In this document: positions 33,779-43,260 of the stretch, in pieces
Layout of the letters: each line of letters starts with the position of its first letter
How positions within the stretch are numbered: position 1 is the first letter of the stretch
Assembly: GCF_000376445.1 (NCBI RefSeq)
Contig: NZ_AQXI01000001.1
Span: 1,892,962-1,956,961 of the forward strand
From: Haladaptatus paucihalophilus DX253
GTDB taxonomy: Archaea; Halobacteriota; Halobacteria; Halobacteriales; Haladaptataceae
Reading direction: 5' to 3'
Length of the DNA stretch: 64,000 nt
Notes under the pieces: generated by a model
Databases searched by the model: none
What the model was told of the DNA's origin: nothing
Seen by the model: only the letters and a program-made list of their open reading frames with translations
Program-made: the position numbers and the translations under genes

Positions 33779-34174
33779 TCAATCGCGCAGTTGGAGCAGT
33801 TGCCGTCGCCGCGATTCGATGTCAAAATTCGGGTCGAGGTTCGGGTCGGCGGCCAATCGGTCGAGAACGAGCAGGGGGTCGACTCCGGCCGCTTCGACGC
33901 GATCGAACAGCGCATCGACGTGTTGGCGATAGAGCGCGAGCGACGAGAGGAGCGCGGTGGCGAGAACCATCCCGGCGGCGGCGTCCGGTTCGTCCGGGAG
34001 TGCGTCGCTTATCGTGGCGAAGTTCGACGGTTCGACGTCCGGGTTCTCCACCGGTTCGAAGGCGAGACACCGCGTGCAGAGGAGAATCGACGACGGTCGG
34101 TCCGGGACGTCCGCACGGAGTTCGGACGGAACGGCGAACGTCCGTCGTTCGCCGCCGCATTCGGGACATTCCAT
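33779..34174 (-). CDS. Zinc-ribbon haloarchaeal protein (DUF6276-like)
   Basis: 131 residues from the ATG at 34174. It starts MECPECGGERRTFAVPSELR and has a second pair in LLCTRCLAFEPV, together one zinc ribbon. The rest is a helical region (AAGMVLATALLSSLALYRQH) and a basic end. I recall such proteins as a haloarchaeal domain of unknown function, DUF6276. That name is from memory and unverified. Its stop is 72 bp before the HIT gene start. Confidence 0.72.
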   Translation of the reverse strand: MECPECGGERRTFAVPSELRADVPDRPSSILLCTRCLAFEPVENPDVEPSNFATISDALPDEPDAAAGMVLATALLSSLALYRQHVDALFDRVEAAGVDPLLVLDRLAADPNLDPNFDIESRRRQLLQLRD

Positions 34175-34237
34175 ACGAAAGTAGAGCGGCGCAAGCCTCA
34201 AAAAGATGGTATAGTTTCGTCAGCAGCGGGCGGGAAC

Positions 34238-34891
34238 TCAGGTCGATGGCGGCGTTTCCGTGCGGTCGTCCGCCTCGTCGGTGACGTTGATGGGAATCCC
34301 TTCCTGGTCGCTCTCACCGAACCCGGCGCTGAGGATTCGGGTCAAGGCGTCTTCGACGCTCTCGTCGGTTTCCGTTATGTCGTCCGATTCGACTTCGATG
34401 ACGAATCCGGTGGTGATGTTCGGTGCGGTCGGCAAAAAGAGAAGTTCGCGGCCGTCCTCGGCCTGCTTGCCGGTTTTGAAGGCGGTCATCCGAAGGCCGT
34501 TCCACGTCTCGATTTTGACGGGCTTCTGGAGTTGGTTGGTGTCGGAGAGGGCGGTTTCCGCGGCCATCTTCGACGCGTTGTACACGATTCGAAGGCCGGG
34601 CAATCGGTTCATGGACCCGTCGATGGCGTTCTCGACGACGCTGCCGAGCGTCGTCCGCATGAGGTAGCCGATGCTGAAGACGAGCGCGGTGAACACCGCG
34701 AGGACGATACCGACGCGGATGAGAGCGGCGGGGATTGTGATCAGTCCGCCGAAGAGGACGTATTTCGGCAGGTCCTCCAAGAACGGCAGCCCGGCGATTT
34801 TGAGGAACAACCACGCGATGATGTACGCAGTAACCAGTAGAGGGGCCAAAACGATGAGACCGCTTCCAGCATCGCGTTTCCACGAAGACAT
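34238..34891 (-). CDS. DUF502-family membrane protein
   Basis: 217 residues. Two transmembrane helices (SGLIVLAPLLVTAYIIAWLF and IPAALIRVGIVLAVFTALVF) flank a short loop. A soluble domain follows with the family stretch NRLPGLRIVYNASKMAAETA and FLPTAPNITTGFVIEVESDD. DUF502 proteins are widespread and unassigned, with possible envelope or trafficking roles. The C-terminal tail is acidic, as in haloarchaea. The gene sits alone between the zinc-ribbon gene and proline dehydrogenase. Confidence 0.85.
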   Translation of the reverse strand: MSSWKRDAGSGLIVLAPLLVTAYIIAWLFLKIAGLPFLEDLPKYVLFGGLITIPAALIRVGIVLAVFTALVFSIGYLMRTTLGSVVENAIDGSMNRLPGLRIVYNASKMAAETALSDTNQLQKPVKIETWNGLRMTAFKTGKQAEDGRELLFLPTAPNITTGFVIEVESDDITETDESVEDALTRILSAGFGESDQEGIPINVTDEADDRTETPPST

Positions 34892-34941
34892 TTAGGTGTA
34901 GCGTCTGGTTGCAGGAATATAAACTAGTTGCAATATTTTTG

Positions 34942-35772
34942 CTACCTGCCGAGGACGGCGCGGGCCGCGAAGAGGAGGTTCTCCTTGCGCTCCATCGCGC
35001 GACGATAGAAGTACGACATCCACTTGCCGCCGTAGGGGACGTACTGCCAGACTTCGTACTCCTCCGCCAGTTCCATCTGTGCGTCCTCGCGGACGCCCAT
35101 CAGCATCTGGATTTCGAAGTCGGTTCCGTACTCGTCGTGGAGTTCCGTCGCGTACTCTATCATCGCCGGGTCGTGGCTGCCGACCGCGATACCGCCGTCG
35201 AACTCCTCAAACATGAATTCGAGATACTCACGGTAGGCGGCGTTGACGCGCTCTTTTTCCTTGTACGCGAGTTCCGGGGGTTCGTCGTAGGCACCTTTTA
35301 CCAGTCTAACCTTGCCGGGGAGGTCGGCGAGTCGTTCGAGGTCCTCTTTCGTGCGCTTGAGGTTCGCTTGGACGCAGACGCCGACGCCGCCGTCGTGTTC
35401 GAGGGTGAGTTGTTCGAAGAGGTCGAGGGTCGCGTCGGTCGTCGTGTGGTCCTCCATGTCGATCCAGACGAAGGTGTCGTCGGCCGCGTCCGCGATTCGC
35501 TCCATGTTATCGCGGTAAACGTGCGTGCCCACGTCCAAGCCGACCTGTGAGGGTTTCACCGAGACGCACGCCGAGAGGTCGGAGCGCTCGATGTCTTCGA
35601 GCAACCGAAGGTACACCTCGGCGTCCTCGTCTGCCGGTCCTCGCTCGTGGTAATGCTCGCCGAGAAGGTTGAGGATGACGTTGACGTTGCGTTGGTTCAA
35701 ATCCCGCGTGTACTCGAGCGCTTCCGCCGGGGTTTCACCCGCGACGAACCGACTGGCAATCGGTGGTATCAT
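34942..35772 (-). CDS. Proline dehydrogenase
   Basis: FAD enzyme that oxidises proline to pyrroline-5-carboxylate and passes electrons to the respiratory chain. 276 residues, a single-domain beta/alpha barrel like the short monofunctional ProDHs. Motifs are VSVKPSQVGLD, WIDMEDHTTTDATL, LVKGAYDEP, GSHDPAMI, FEIQMLMGVR and the C-terminal YVPYGGKWMSYFYRRAMER that contacts proline. The ATG at 35772 (MIPPIASRF) is conserved. A further 21 upstream codons are not. It is divergent from carS. Confidence 0.93.
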   Translation of the reverse strand: MIPPIASRFVAGETPAEALEYTRDLNQRNVNVILNLLGEHYHERGPADEDAEVYLRLLEDIERSDLSACVSVKPSQVGLDVGTHVYRDNMERIADAADDTFVWIDMEDHTTTDATLDLFEQLTLEHDGGVGVCVQANLKRTKEDLERLADLPGKVRLVKGAYDEPPELAYKEKERVNAAYREYLEFMFEEFDGGIAVGSHDPAMIEYATELHDEYGTDFEIQMLMGVREDAQMELAEEYEVWQYVPYGGKWMSYFYRRAMERKENLLFAARAVLGR

Positions 35773-35888
35773 GCATCTTCTTTCACACTCCCGCGTCTTA
35801 TCATTGTATATTGCACCCGTGACAGTCATCGGCATATATTCCGGGCCAGACCGCTGGGTCTTAAGACCCGGAGGGTATCTATCCCCAT

Positions 35889-36452
35889 ATGAATCTTCTC
35901 GGTGCGGACGTGTTCGAAACCGTGGCCGTCGCGGTGTGGGCGATGTTGCCCGCGTACGTCCCGAACAATTTCGCGGTGCTCGCGGGGGGCGGCACGCCGA
36001 TAGACGGCGGACGGACGTGGAACGGCAAGCGCATTCTCGGTGACGGGAAGACGTGGCGCGGGACGGCGGCCGGAATTCTGGCCGGAGCGATACTGGCCCT
36101 GCTACTGAACGCGATTCGTCCGACGGCGGCGGGCGCGCTGGGCGTCACGCTTCCCGACCCGTTTCCCGCCATCGTGGTTTTCACCCTGCCGGCGGGCGCG
36201 ATGCTCGGCGACATGACCGCCTCGTTCCTGAAGCGGCGCACCGGCCGGGAGCGCGGCGCGGCGTTTCCCGGCATCGACCAACTCGATTTCGTCGTGATGT
36301 CGCTCCTGCTCACCCTGCTCGCCGCGCCGGGGTGGACGCTCGAGACGTTCGAGCTGCCGGTCGTCGTCGTCGTGCTCGTGGTGACGCCCCTCCTGCACAT
36401 CGTGACGAACGTCATCGCGTACGTCCTCGGACTCAAGAACGAACCGTGGTAG
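35889..36452 (+). CDS. carS: CDP-archaeol synthase
   Basis: Transfers CTP to 2,3-di-O-geranylgeranyl-glycerol phosphate, an activation step for archaeal membrane phospholipids. 187 residues and five or six membrane helices. The family motif is seen in [17 protein letters not shown], where Lys and Asp bind [31 protein letters not shown] is the second conserved site. The ATG at 35889 directly follows a promoter region shared with proline dehydrogenase. pyrE lies 62 bp downstream. Confidence 0.95.
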   Translation: MNLLGADVFETVAVAVWAMLPAYVPNNFAVLAGGGTPIDGGRTWNGKRILGDGKTWRGTAAGILAGAILALLLNAIRPTAAGALGVTLPDPFPAIVVFTLPAGAMLGDMTASFLKRRTGRERGAAFPGIDQLDFVVMSLLLTLLAAPGWTLETFELPVVVVVLVVTPLLHIVTNVIAYVLGLKNEPW

Positions 36453-36513
36453 AACGCCGCGGTACCGGCGGCAAAGAACTACTTTTAACCCGCCTCGCCA
36501 CCCCGACTCGCAC

Positions 36514-37047
36514 ATGGCGAATCAGGAACTCATCGAGGCCTTGCGCGCGGCGGATGCCGTCCAGTACGGCGAATTCGAACTCTCCCACGGTGGGACGAGC
36601 GACTACTACGTGGACAAATACCTCTTCGAGACGGACCCGCACTGTCTGTCGCTCATCGCGGAAGCGTTCGCGGAGCGGTTGGACGGGACGAAGCTAGCGG
36701 GCGTGGCCCTCGGTGCGGTTCCCCTCGTCGCGGTGACGAGCGTCGAGACCGAGACGCCCTACGTCATCGCGCGGAAGCAACAGAAGGAGTACGGGACGGC
36801 GAACCTCATCGAGGGACGACTCGACGACGGCGAGGAGGTCATCGTCCTCGAAGACATCGTGACGACCGGACAGAGTGCGGTGGACGCGGTGGAGGCCCTC
36901 CGCGACGCGGGTGCGGACGTGAACAAAATCTTCGTCGTCGTGGACCGAGAGGAGGGCGGCCGCGAGAATCTGGCCGACGCCGACGTCGAGATGGAGGCGC
37001 TGCTTTCGGCCTCCGACCTCCTCGCCGAGAACGACGCCGACGAGTGA
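36514..37047 (+). CDS. pyrE: Orotate phosphoribosyltransferase
   Basis: Joins orotate with PRPP to give OMP in pyrimidine synthesis. 177 residues. The PRPP motif is [14 protein letters not shown], and the orotate-side flexible loop is [16 protein letters not shown]. The start ATG follows TTTTAAC about 28 nt upstream. The substrate PRPP is made by prs in this window, and the salvage enzyme upp lies 0.3 kb away on the other strand. Confidence 0.95.
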   Translation: MANQELIEALRAADAVQYGEFELSHGGTSDYYVDKYLFETDPHCLSLIAEAFAERLDGTKLAGVALGAVPLVAVTSVETETPYVIARKQQKEYGTANLIEGRLDDGEEVIVLEDIVTTGQSAVDAVEALRDAGADVNKIFVVVDREEGGRENLADADVEMEALLSASDLLAENDADE

Positions 37048-37144
37048 TGGCTCGGGGCGGACGGTCCGCCGCGTTCGGGGTGCCACTTGAATTGCTTTCG
37101 TGTTGTGCCAGCCGATTTTTTACGGCTATCGCCGATGAAATACC

Positions 37145-37294
37145 ATGTCGCTTCGAAGCCACGCAAGCATCTCGCTCATCGTCTCTGGTATCGTTTCGTT
37201 TCTCATCGGCGTCGCCCCCGGGAGTTCGACGCTCTGGGGGGCGGGCCTCGTGGGCGCGGGGTTAGCCATCGGGGTGCTTCGAGTTCTGCTGTAA
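37145..37294 (+). CDS. 49-residue membrane protein, unknown
   Basis: MSLRSHASISLIVSGIVSFL begins a peptide with two short hydrophobic segments: SLIVSGIVSFLIGVAP and STLWGAGLVGAGLAIGVLRVLL. Between them is a Gly/Ser turn, so it would form a helical hairpin in the membrane. A T-rich box (GATTTTTTACGG) lies about 25-30 nt before the ATG. The gene is too short for ordinary gene finding and lies between pyrE and the convergent upp. Confidence 0.6.
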   Translation: MSLRSHASISLIVSGIVSFLIGVAPGSSTLWGAGLVGAGLAIGVLRVLL

Positions 37295-37312
37295 AAGGAC
37301 GCGACCGGGACG

Positions 37313-37990
37313 TTACGTCGTTCGGAAGGCGCGGTCGCCAGCGTCGCCCAGACCGGGGACGATGAAGCCGTCGTCGTTCAGGTGGTCGTCGATGCTGACC
37401 GTCAGGAGGTCGGCCTCGGGGAACTGGTCGTGGACGTGAAGCAGGCCGTCGGGTGCGCTGACGGCCGAGAGGACGAAGAAGTTCTCCGGGTTCGGTTGCT
37501 CGTTGAGCACCTCGTCGAGGACGGCGCACATGGTGCTACCCGTCGCGAGCATCGGGTCGGCGACGATGACGGTATCCTCCTCCGTGATTTCGGGGAGTTT
37601 GACGTAATCGATGGTGATGGGGAACTCGCCGTCGTCGTTCATTCCGGCTTCCTCGTCGCGTCCGGCGCTGATGACGCCCTGTTTGGCGCGGGGGAACGCC
37701 TTCAGCAGACCCTCCACGAACGGCGTCGCGGCGCGAAGCACGTTGATGATAACCACGTCGTCCAACCCTTTGACGCGCTCGCCCGTCGTCTCGGTCAGCG
37801 GCGTATCGATGGAGACGTACTCGGTGTCCATCGCGCCGTCGATGATTTCGTAACCACAGATGCGGCCGAGTTTTACGAGTCCCTTGCGGAAACCGACTTG
37901 TTCGGTCTCCTCGTCCCGAATCTTCGAGAGGGTGTCCTTCGCCATCGCGTGCGTGATGAGGTGGGCGTCACCTCGTTTTTCGATAGTCAT
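37313..37990 (-). CDS. upp: Uracil phosphoribosyltransferase
   Basis: Salvages uracil with PRPP to make UMP. 225 residues. The PRPP-binding stretch is [15 protein letters not shown], and the substrate region near the C-terminus is [20 protein letters not shown] followed by [12 protein letters not shown]. An N-terminal [18 protein letters not shown] matches Upp of archaea and bacteria. The gene ends 18 bp after the small membrane gene on the opposite strand. Confidence 0.95.
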   Translation of the reverse strand: MTIEKRGDAHLITHAMAKDTLSKIRDEETEQVGFRKGLVKLGRICGYEIIDGAMDTEYVSIDTPLTETTGERVKGLDDVVIINVLRAATPFVEGLLKAFPRAKQGVISAGRDEEAGMNDDGEFPITIDYVKLPEITEEDTVIVADPMLATGSTMCAVLDEVLNEQPNPENFFVLSAVSAPDGLLHVHDQFPEADLLTVSIDDHLNDDGFIVPGLGDAGDRAFRTT

Positions 37991-38083
37991 ATGCGATTCG
38001 TGCGCGGGAAGGGGCTATAAGCTAACGATACGAGCGAAGCCGCGGGACGCGGTGACAGGCCTCGCTGGGGCATCGAAACGCGA

Positions 38084-39313
38084 CTATTCGCCGACTATCA
38101 ACAGTCCGCCCTCGTCCTCGGGAAACGGGTTGTCGAACGTGTCCCAGTCCTCGTCCATCTCCGCGTCGGTCAGCACGCAGTCGTCGAGTGCGGCGGTGAT
38201 GGCCGCCTCGTCCACGTCGCTTCCGATGAAAACGAGTTGGGTCCGGCGGTCGCCCCACTCCTCGTCCCAGTAGGTCGCAGAGCGGTTGCTCCGGTAGAGG
38301 TCCTGGTCGATTTCGGGAAGGCTGGCGATCCACGGCCCCGCGACTTCCACGCGGGCGGCGGCCCCGGCCTGTCCGTACTCCAGTTTCACGTCGTCCCGTC
38401 CGGCGACCCAGAACGTTCCCTTGGCGCGGACGATGCCGTTCGGGAGCGACTCGAAGAAGTCGTGAAGTCGAGCGGGATGAAGCGGTCGGGGGCTTCGGTA
38501 CGAGACCGACGAGATACCGTAGGCCTCCTGCGGATGACGGTGGTCGGAATGGTCGTGAACGTCGTGGGCGTGAGTCCCGTGTTCGTCGTGGTCGGCGTGG
38601 TCCATCGCCCGTTTCCATCCGGCGGAGTCGGTCACGTCGCCGAGGTCGAACAGTCCGCGGTCGAGGATGCGGTCGGGGGATACCCTACCGTGTTCGGTTC
38701 GAATCAGTTCCGCGCGCGGTTGCAGTGCGCGTAAGGTGGCCTCGATTTCGTCCAGACGGTCCGCGTCCACGAGGTCGCATTTGTTGAGCAACAGCACGTC
38801 ACAGAACTCTATCTGTTCGATAACGAGGTCCGAGAGGGGGCGCGTATCGCCGTCCTCGGTTTCCGTGCGCTCGACCGGCGCTCCGTCGGCGAAGAACTCG
38901 TCGAACTGCCGCGCGCTGACGACGGTGACGGTCGTATCGACGTCGTAGCGCGCCGCGACGCGGGATTCGGTCGTAAACAGTCGGGCGATGGGAGCGGGTT
39001 CGCTGATGCCCGAGGACTCCACGACGAGCGTGTCGAACTCCCATTCGCGCGCGAGGCGGGTGACTTCGGTTCGGAGGTCGTCCTGTAGTTCACAGCAGAT
39101 GCACCCGTTCGAGAGCTCCGCGACGCCCTCGTCGGCGACGAGTTCCGTCCCGCCCTGGAGGAGTTCGGCGTCGATGTTTATCTCACCCATGTCGTTGACG
39201 AGCACTGCGATGTCCATGTCGTCGCTCTCGCGGAGGAGGTGGTTGAGCGTCGTCGTCTTGCCCGCACCGAGGTTGCCGCTCAGAATCGTGACCGGAATGG
39301 ACCCCTGATTCAT
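38084..39313 (-). CDS. CobW/COG0523-family metal-chaperone GTPase
   Basis: 409 residues of a G3E P-loop GTPase that delivers a metal (zinc or cobalt classes exist) to client proteins. Walker A is GNLGAGKTT at 13-21. The metal motif is CICC in LSNGCICCEL. The GTP base motif is LLLNKCDLV. A His/Asp-rich loop near the middle (MDHADHDEHGTHAHDVHDHS) would bind zinc. The C-terminal CobW domain includes AKGTFWVAGRDDV. The identity of the metal is not fixed by the sequence. The gene is divergent from a small gene coupled to the ArsA-like ATPase. Confidence 0.9.
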   Translation of the reverse strand: MNQGSIPVTILSGNLGAGKTTTLNHLLRESDDMDIAVLVNDMGEINIDAELLQGGTELVADEGVAELSNGCICCELQDDLRTEVTRLAREWEFDTLVVESSGISEPAPIARLFTTESRVAARYDVDTTVTVVSARQFDEFFADGAPVERTETEDGDTRPLSDLVIEQIEFCDVLLLNKCDLVDADRLDEIEATLRALQPRAELIRTEHGRVSPDRILDRGLFDLGDVTDSAGWKRAMDHADHDEHGTHAHDVHDHSDHRHPQEAYGISSVSYRSPRPLHPARLHDFFESLPNGIVRAKGTFWVAGRDDVKLEYGQAGAAARVEVAGPWIASLPEIDQDLYRSNRSATYWDEEWGDRRTQLVFIGSDVDEAAITAALDDCVLTDAEMDEDWDTFDNPFPEDEGGLLIVGE

Positions 39314-39411
39314 TCGTTATCGTGGCACAGACATTCCAGCGTGTTAAGTGGCCACAATCGAACCGCGGGCTGACCGCCCCGCTTAAATAGCGAGGACGTC
39401 ACTGTGTGGGT

Positions 39412-39708
39412 ATGTCTCTCGCGGACCAAATCGAGACGTTCCGTCGCTCCGTCGAGGAGTGGCTTCGGGGGCTCTATCACGGGATGATTTCGCATCCCGC
39501 GTACGAACTGATAGAGAAGGAGGCCGAGGATTTGGAGGACGAATTCATGCTCGCGTGCTTCCCCGACGTCTTCGGGGTGCCGAGTCCCGTTTCGTACTAC
39601 ACCGCCGAACTGCTCCCCTACTTGACCGACGAGTTCGAGGCGTGGGAGCGTCGGATGTGGGACCGCGAATCGCTCGTCGAACGCAAGGGCCAACAGTACC
39701 ACTTCTAA
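39412..39708 (+). CDS. Small helical partner gene upstream of ArsA/Get3-like ATPase
   Basis: 98 residues from the ATG at 39412. A GTG at 39406 is the alternative. It is helical and acidic (SLADQIETFRRSVEEWLRGL, EKEAEDLEDEFMLACFPDVF) with conserved-looking Pro and aromatic residues (GVPSPVSYYTAELLPYL). Its stop ends one base before the ArsA-like start, so it is very likely co-translated and may be a functional partner. I do not recognise a named domain. Confidence 0.75.
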   Translation: MSLADQIETFRRSVEEWLRGLYHGMISHPAYELIEKEAEDLEDEFMLACFPDVFGVPSPVSYYTAELLPYLTDEFEAWERRMWDRESLVERKGQQYHF

Positions 39709-39709
39709 C

Positions 39710-40678
39710 ATGCGAAAGTTCGTGTTTTTCGGCGGCAAAGGCGGCGTGGGAAAAACCACGGTTTCCAGCGCGTACAGCCTGAAATGCGCCCGTTCGGGGC
39801 TGAGGACGCTCGTCGTTTCGACCGACCCGGCACACAGCACGTCGGACGTGTTCGACCAGCAGTTCGACGACGACCCGCGGTCCGTGGACGGCATCGAGAA
39901 CCTCTGGGCGATGGAAATCGACCCCGAGACGGAGGTCGAAAACCACCTGATGGAGATAAAACGCTCGCTGGGCGACCACGTGAGCGCGGGGTTGGTGAAC
40001 GCCATCGACCGGCAGGTCGAGATGGCCCACCAGACACCGGGTGCCCACGAGTCGGCGCTGTTCGACCGGTTCATCGACGTGATGCGGAACTCGGACGACT
40101 ACGACCGCGTGGTCTTCGACACCTCGCCGACCGGCGGAACGCTCCGCCTCCTCTCGCTTCCCGAGTTCCTCGAAGGGTGGATAGACCGTCTGCTTCACAA
40201 ACGACGGCGGAGCATCGACCTGTTCGAGAAGGCCGCCATCGGCGACCGGGAACCCCGCCGAGTGGCGGAGGGCGACCCCATCATCGCCCGCCTGCAGGAG
40301 CGAAAGGAGAGCTTCGAGTTCGCGGGCGAGGTGTTGCGAAACGACGCGGCGTTCTTCCTCGTCCTCAATCCCGACGAGTTGTCGATTCGAGAGACCGGCA
40401 GGGCGGTCGAGGAACTGACGGAATCCGGGTTGCCCGTGTCGGGACTCGTCATCAACAAGGTGACGCCGGAACCGGACGAGGACGAGACGGGACGGGGCGC
40501 GACGTATCTCCGCGACCGCTGTCGGACCGAACGTGAACGAATCGAACACATCCGCGAGTCGTTCGACGAACCGGTGGTCGCGGTTATCGAATCGAGGGTG
40601 TCGGAAGTGAAAGGAACGCTGTTGGAAGAGGTCGCGGACGAATTGAACGTCGAGGTCGAAGCGGCGGCGGCCGAATAA
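39710..40678 (+). CDS. ArsA/TRC40 (Get3-like) ATPase
   Basis: 322 residues. P-loop GKGGVGKT at 9-16, switch I with DPAHST, and the second nucleotide segment VVFDTSPTGGTLRLLSLPEF. In Get3/TRC40 this family delivers tail-anchored membrane proteins, while ArsA drives arsenite export. Residue changes tell against arsenic use: no ArsA tandem duplication is present. The CxxC zinc pair of many Get3 proteins is also absent, so dimer stability must differ. The small gene just upstream is the likeliest partner. Confidence 0.85.
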   Translation: MRKFVFFGGKGGVGKTTVSSAYSLKCARSGLRTLVVSTDPAHSTSDVFDQQFDDDPRSVDGIENLWAMEIDPETEVENHLMEIKRSLGDHVSAGLVNAIDRQVEMAHQTPGAHESALFDRFIDVMRNSDDYDRVVFDTSPTGGTLRLLSLPEFLEGWIDRLLHKRRRSIDLFEKAAIGDREPRRVAEGDPIIARLQERKESFEFAGEVLRNDAAFFLVLNPDELSIRETGRAVEELTESGLPVSGLVINKVTPEPDEDETGRGATYLRDRCRTERERIEHIRESFDEPVVAVIESRVSEVKGTLLEEVADELNVEVEAAAAE

Positions 40679-40763
40679 TCGAAATTTCACCTGTCAAAAA
40701 CAACGATACATCGTTCCGAAAACGACGATTTGAGGCGTACCACACCGCCGAGAGTAAAGGAAC

Positions 40764-40770
40764 ACTTATT
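40764..40770 (+). promoter_or_regulatory. TATA-like box of cstA
   Basis: ACTTATT lies about 26 nt before the ATG at 40793, after an otherwise GC-rich sequence. It supports initiation close to 40793 and a leaderless start there. Confidence 0.4.
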
Positions 40771-40792
40771 GTGCATCATCAATCCATTTGTT

Positions 40793-42556
40793 ATGAGGCA
40801 CAATACCATGGCGACTGCAATCATATGGCTAGTACTCGGCGTACTGGTACTTTTCAGCATAGGGTATCTAACCTATTCACGATATCTCGCACAGTTCGTA
40901 GAATTGGATGACAGCCGGGAGACACCGGCGCACAAATACGAAGACGGGCAGGAATACGTGCCCGCGAAGAAGCCCGTGTTGTTAGGGCATCACTATTCCA
41001 GTATTGCAGGAGGCGCACCAATCGTCGGGCCGATAACGGCGGGCGTGATTTGGGGTTGGATTCCGGCGTTGTTGTGGATCGCCATCGGGAATCCGCTGCT
41101 CGGCGCGACGCACGACTTCATCGCGTTGTCGAGCAGTCTCCGCCACGAGGGGAAGTCCATCGGGTACATCATCGGGGAGTACGTCGGCGAGCGCGGCAAG
41201 AACATGTTGCTGTGGTTCGCGTTCCTGACCATCATCCTCGTCGTCGGCGTATTCGCGTTCGTCGTCGGCGTCGTGTTCGAGGCGTACCCGAGCGCCGCGA
41301 CGGCGAGCATCCTGTACATCGCGCTGGCCGTCGTGTTCGGGGTGTACCTGTACCAACTCAACCTACCCTTCGGGCCGGGAACCGTCGTCTTCGTCATCGG
41401 CGTGTTCGCCAGCGTCTTCGTCGGGCAGGCGTATCCGCTCGAGCTTACGGCGGAAACGTGGGTACCCATCATTTTGGTCTACGCGTTCATCGCCAGCGTC
41501 CTGCCGGTGTGGACGCTCCTGCAACCGCGTGACTACCTATCGTCGTTCCTGCTGTACGCGGGCGTCGGCGGCGCGCTGTTGGCGGTCATCGTCGGAACCG
41601 TCGGTGGCTGGCTCGGTATCGGCGCGATCACGCCGGCGGAACCGCTCACCGTGAACATTTCCGGCTACAACGGATTCATGGGCGTTACCGGCCAACCCCT
41701 CTTCCCGCTGCTGTTCATCACCATCGCGTGTGGTACCATCAGCGGCTTCCACTCGCTCGTCTCGTCCGGGACGACTTCGAAACAGCTCAACCGGGAATCG
41801 GACGCACGAGTCATCGGCTACGGTGGCATGCTCGGTGAGGGCCTTCTCGCAACGCTCGCACTCTCGACCGTCGCACTGGTCGGATTCACCAAGGCTGGCG
41901 GCGGTGTCGGCCAAGCGCTTCCCAACTTCGCGGAGGGTGGCGGCATCATGCTCACGAGCTTCGGTATCGACCCCGGCTTTGGCGGTCCGTTCATGGCGCT
42001 CGTCATGGTGAGTTTCCTGCTCACCTCGACCGACACGGCGCTTCGCCTCGGTCGCTACATGTTCGAAGAAATCGTCGGAACGCCCGAAACGCAAGTGCAG
42101 AGCGTCGCGTCGAACCGGTATTTCAACGCGTTCGTCCAGTGCGGAATCGCGTACGCGCTGGTCGCGTCCGGCACGTGGTCGGACCTCTGGCCGCTGTTCG
42201 GCGGCGCGAACCAACTGCTCGCGGCGCTGGCGCTGCTGACCGCGACGGTCTGGCTGGCGAACTGGAACAAGAGCAAACAGCTCATCAGCACGGGCGTCCC
42301 GATGGCGCTGATGACGTTCGTCACCATCCTCGGCCTGCTGTATCTCGCGCTCTACCAGAACGTCTGGCAGAAGTTCGTCAAGGGTGGGGATATGGCGCTC
42401 GGCAGCGCGCTGTCCGCGGGGGTACAGACGGTAATCGCCTTGGTACTCATCGCCCTCGCGCTCTCGCTGGTTCGTATCGGATACGAAAATATCACGTCGG
42501 CGCGGAGCGAACCGGGTGGCACACCGGTGACGGACGGCGGTGAATCGGACGACTAA
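40793..42556 (+). CDS. cstA: Carbon starvation protein A family transporter
   Basis: 587 residues with 15 or more hydrophobic segments, as in the CstA family, which takes up peptides or pyruvate during carbon limitation. The CstA signature LLGHHYSSIAGGAPIVGPIT is near the N-terminus. Other family regions are LGATHDFIALSSSLRHEGKS and FHSLVSSGTTSKQL. The C-terminus is acidic. Both ATGs at 40793 and 40808 (MATAIIW) are plausible. The TATA spacing favours 40793. The gene ends convergent with a gene of unknown function, overlapping by four bases. Confidence 0.93.
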   Translation: MRHNTMATAIIWLVLGVLVLFSIGYLTYSRYLAQFVELDDSRETPAHKYEDGQEYVPAKKPVLLGHHYSSIAGGAPIVGPITAGVIWGWIPALLWIAIGNPLLGATHDFIALSSSLRHEGKSIGYIIGEYVGERGKNMLLWFAFLTIILVVGVFAFVVGVVFEAYPSAATASILYIALAVVFGVYLYQLNLPFGPGTVVFVIGVFASVFVGQAYPLELTAETWVPIILVYAFIASVLPVWTLLQPRDYLSSFLLYAGVGGALLAVIVGTVGGWLGIGAITPAEPLTVNISGYNGFMGVTGQPLFPLLFITIACGTISGFHSLVSSGTTSKQLNRESDARVIGYGGMLGEGLLATLALSTVALVGFTKAGGGVGQALPNFAEGGGIMLTSFGIDPGFGGPFMALVMVSFLLTSTDTALRLGRYMFEEIVGTPETQVQSVASNRYFNAFVQCGIAYALVASGTWSDLWPLFGGANQLLAALALLTATVWLANWNKSKQLISTGVPMALMTFVTILGLLYLALYQNVWQKFVKGGDMALGSALSAGVQTVIALVLIALALSLVRIGYENITSARSEPGGTPVTDGGESDD

Positions 42557-43158
42557 GGTTTGAGTCGCCGCACGACGCGGTGTAGCAATCCCGATTTTTC
42601 GGACACCAACGGTTGCCAGAGAGCGAACGCCTTTCCGACGTCGGCGTTCTCGCTGGCTGCGAGCGTTTCGTTCTCCGGGGCGACGACGGCGAGGTTGACT
42701 TCGTACTGACCGTGCAGTCCGTATTTGAGGAGCGTTCGGTCGCTGAAATCGGAGACGAACTCGTCCACTTCGGTCGGGACGTCGGGGGCGATGACGACGA
42801 AGGTGAACGTCGTTCCGAAGTGTTCCTCGTCGGCCTCTATCCAGTCGTCGGCGAGTTCGTGGCCGAGGTCGACGAGCGCTTCGAGGTCGCTGACGCGGAC
42901 CGAATTCGCGCGCCGGACGAACAGGTGCTCTTCGGCGCTGTGGTTGGCGTAGTTGATGGAGCGGTGGAGGAACTGCTTCTGTGTCTCTATCAACAGCCGT
43001 CCGTAGAGCGTGAACGATTCGCCGCGAGTGGCGTACTCCTTTTCGAGGTCGTAGTTGACGAAGAGGCGGTCGCTCACCCGGTCTACGTACTCGTCGTCCC
43101 AGTCCGGGACGGGATTCGATTGTCGTTCCGAGTCGTGAGACTCGATACCGCTATCCAT
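42553..43158 (-). CDS. Haloarchaeal protein of unknown function
   Basis: 201 residues from the ATG at 43158. An N-terminal polar segment is followed by a domain with PDWDDEYVDRVSDRLFVNYD, then helical DLEALVDLGHELADDWIEAD and beta-rich TTFTFVVIAPDVPTEVDEFV. The basic C-terminal HRVVRRLKP stands out. No transmembrane segment is seen. The frame upstream of the ATG is of low quality and Cys-rich. It converges with cstA, and the two stop codons overlap. Confidence 0.65.
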   Translation of the reverse strand: MDSGIESHDSERQSNPVPDWDDEYVDRVSDRLFVNYDLEKEYATRGESFTLYGRLLIETQKQFLHRSINYANHSAEEHLFVRRANSVRVSDLEALVDLGHELADDWIEADEEHFGTTFTFVVIAPDVPTEVDEFVSDFSDRTLLKYGLHGQYEVNLAVVAPENETLAASENADVGKAFALWQPLVSEKSGLLHRVVRRLKP

Positions 43159-43260
43159 ACTGATTCGGTTGTGAGCGAGCGATAAATATCCGTTGTTGGC
43201 ACGGGAGTCGGTACCGAGCCTCGTTATCATTTTATTACATTTGATACACTGTGACAGAGT

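Noticed and set aside
39710-40678. An arsenite pump ATPase (ArsA)
   Set aside because: A single ATPase domain without ArsA metal cysteines and without arB/arsD neighbours makes arsenic transport unlikely. I list it as Get3-like.
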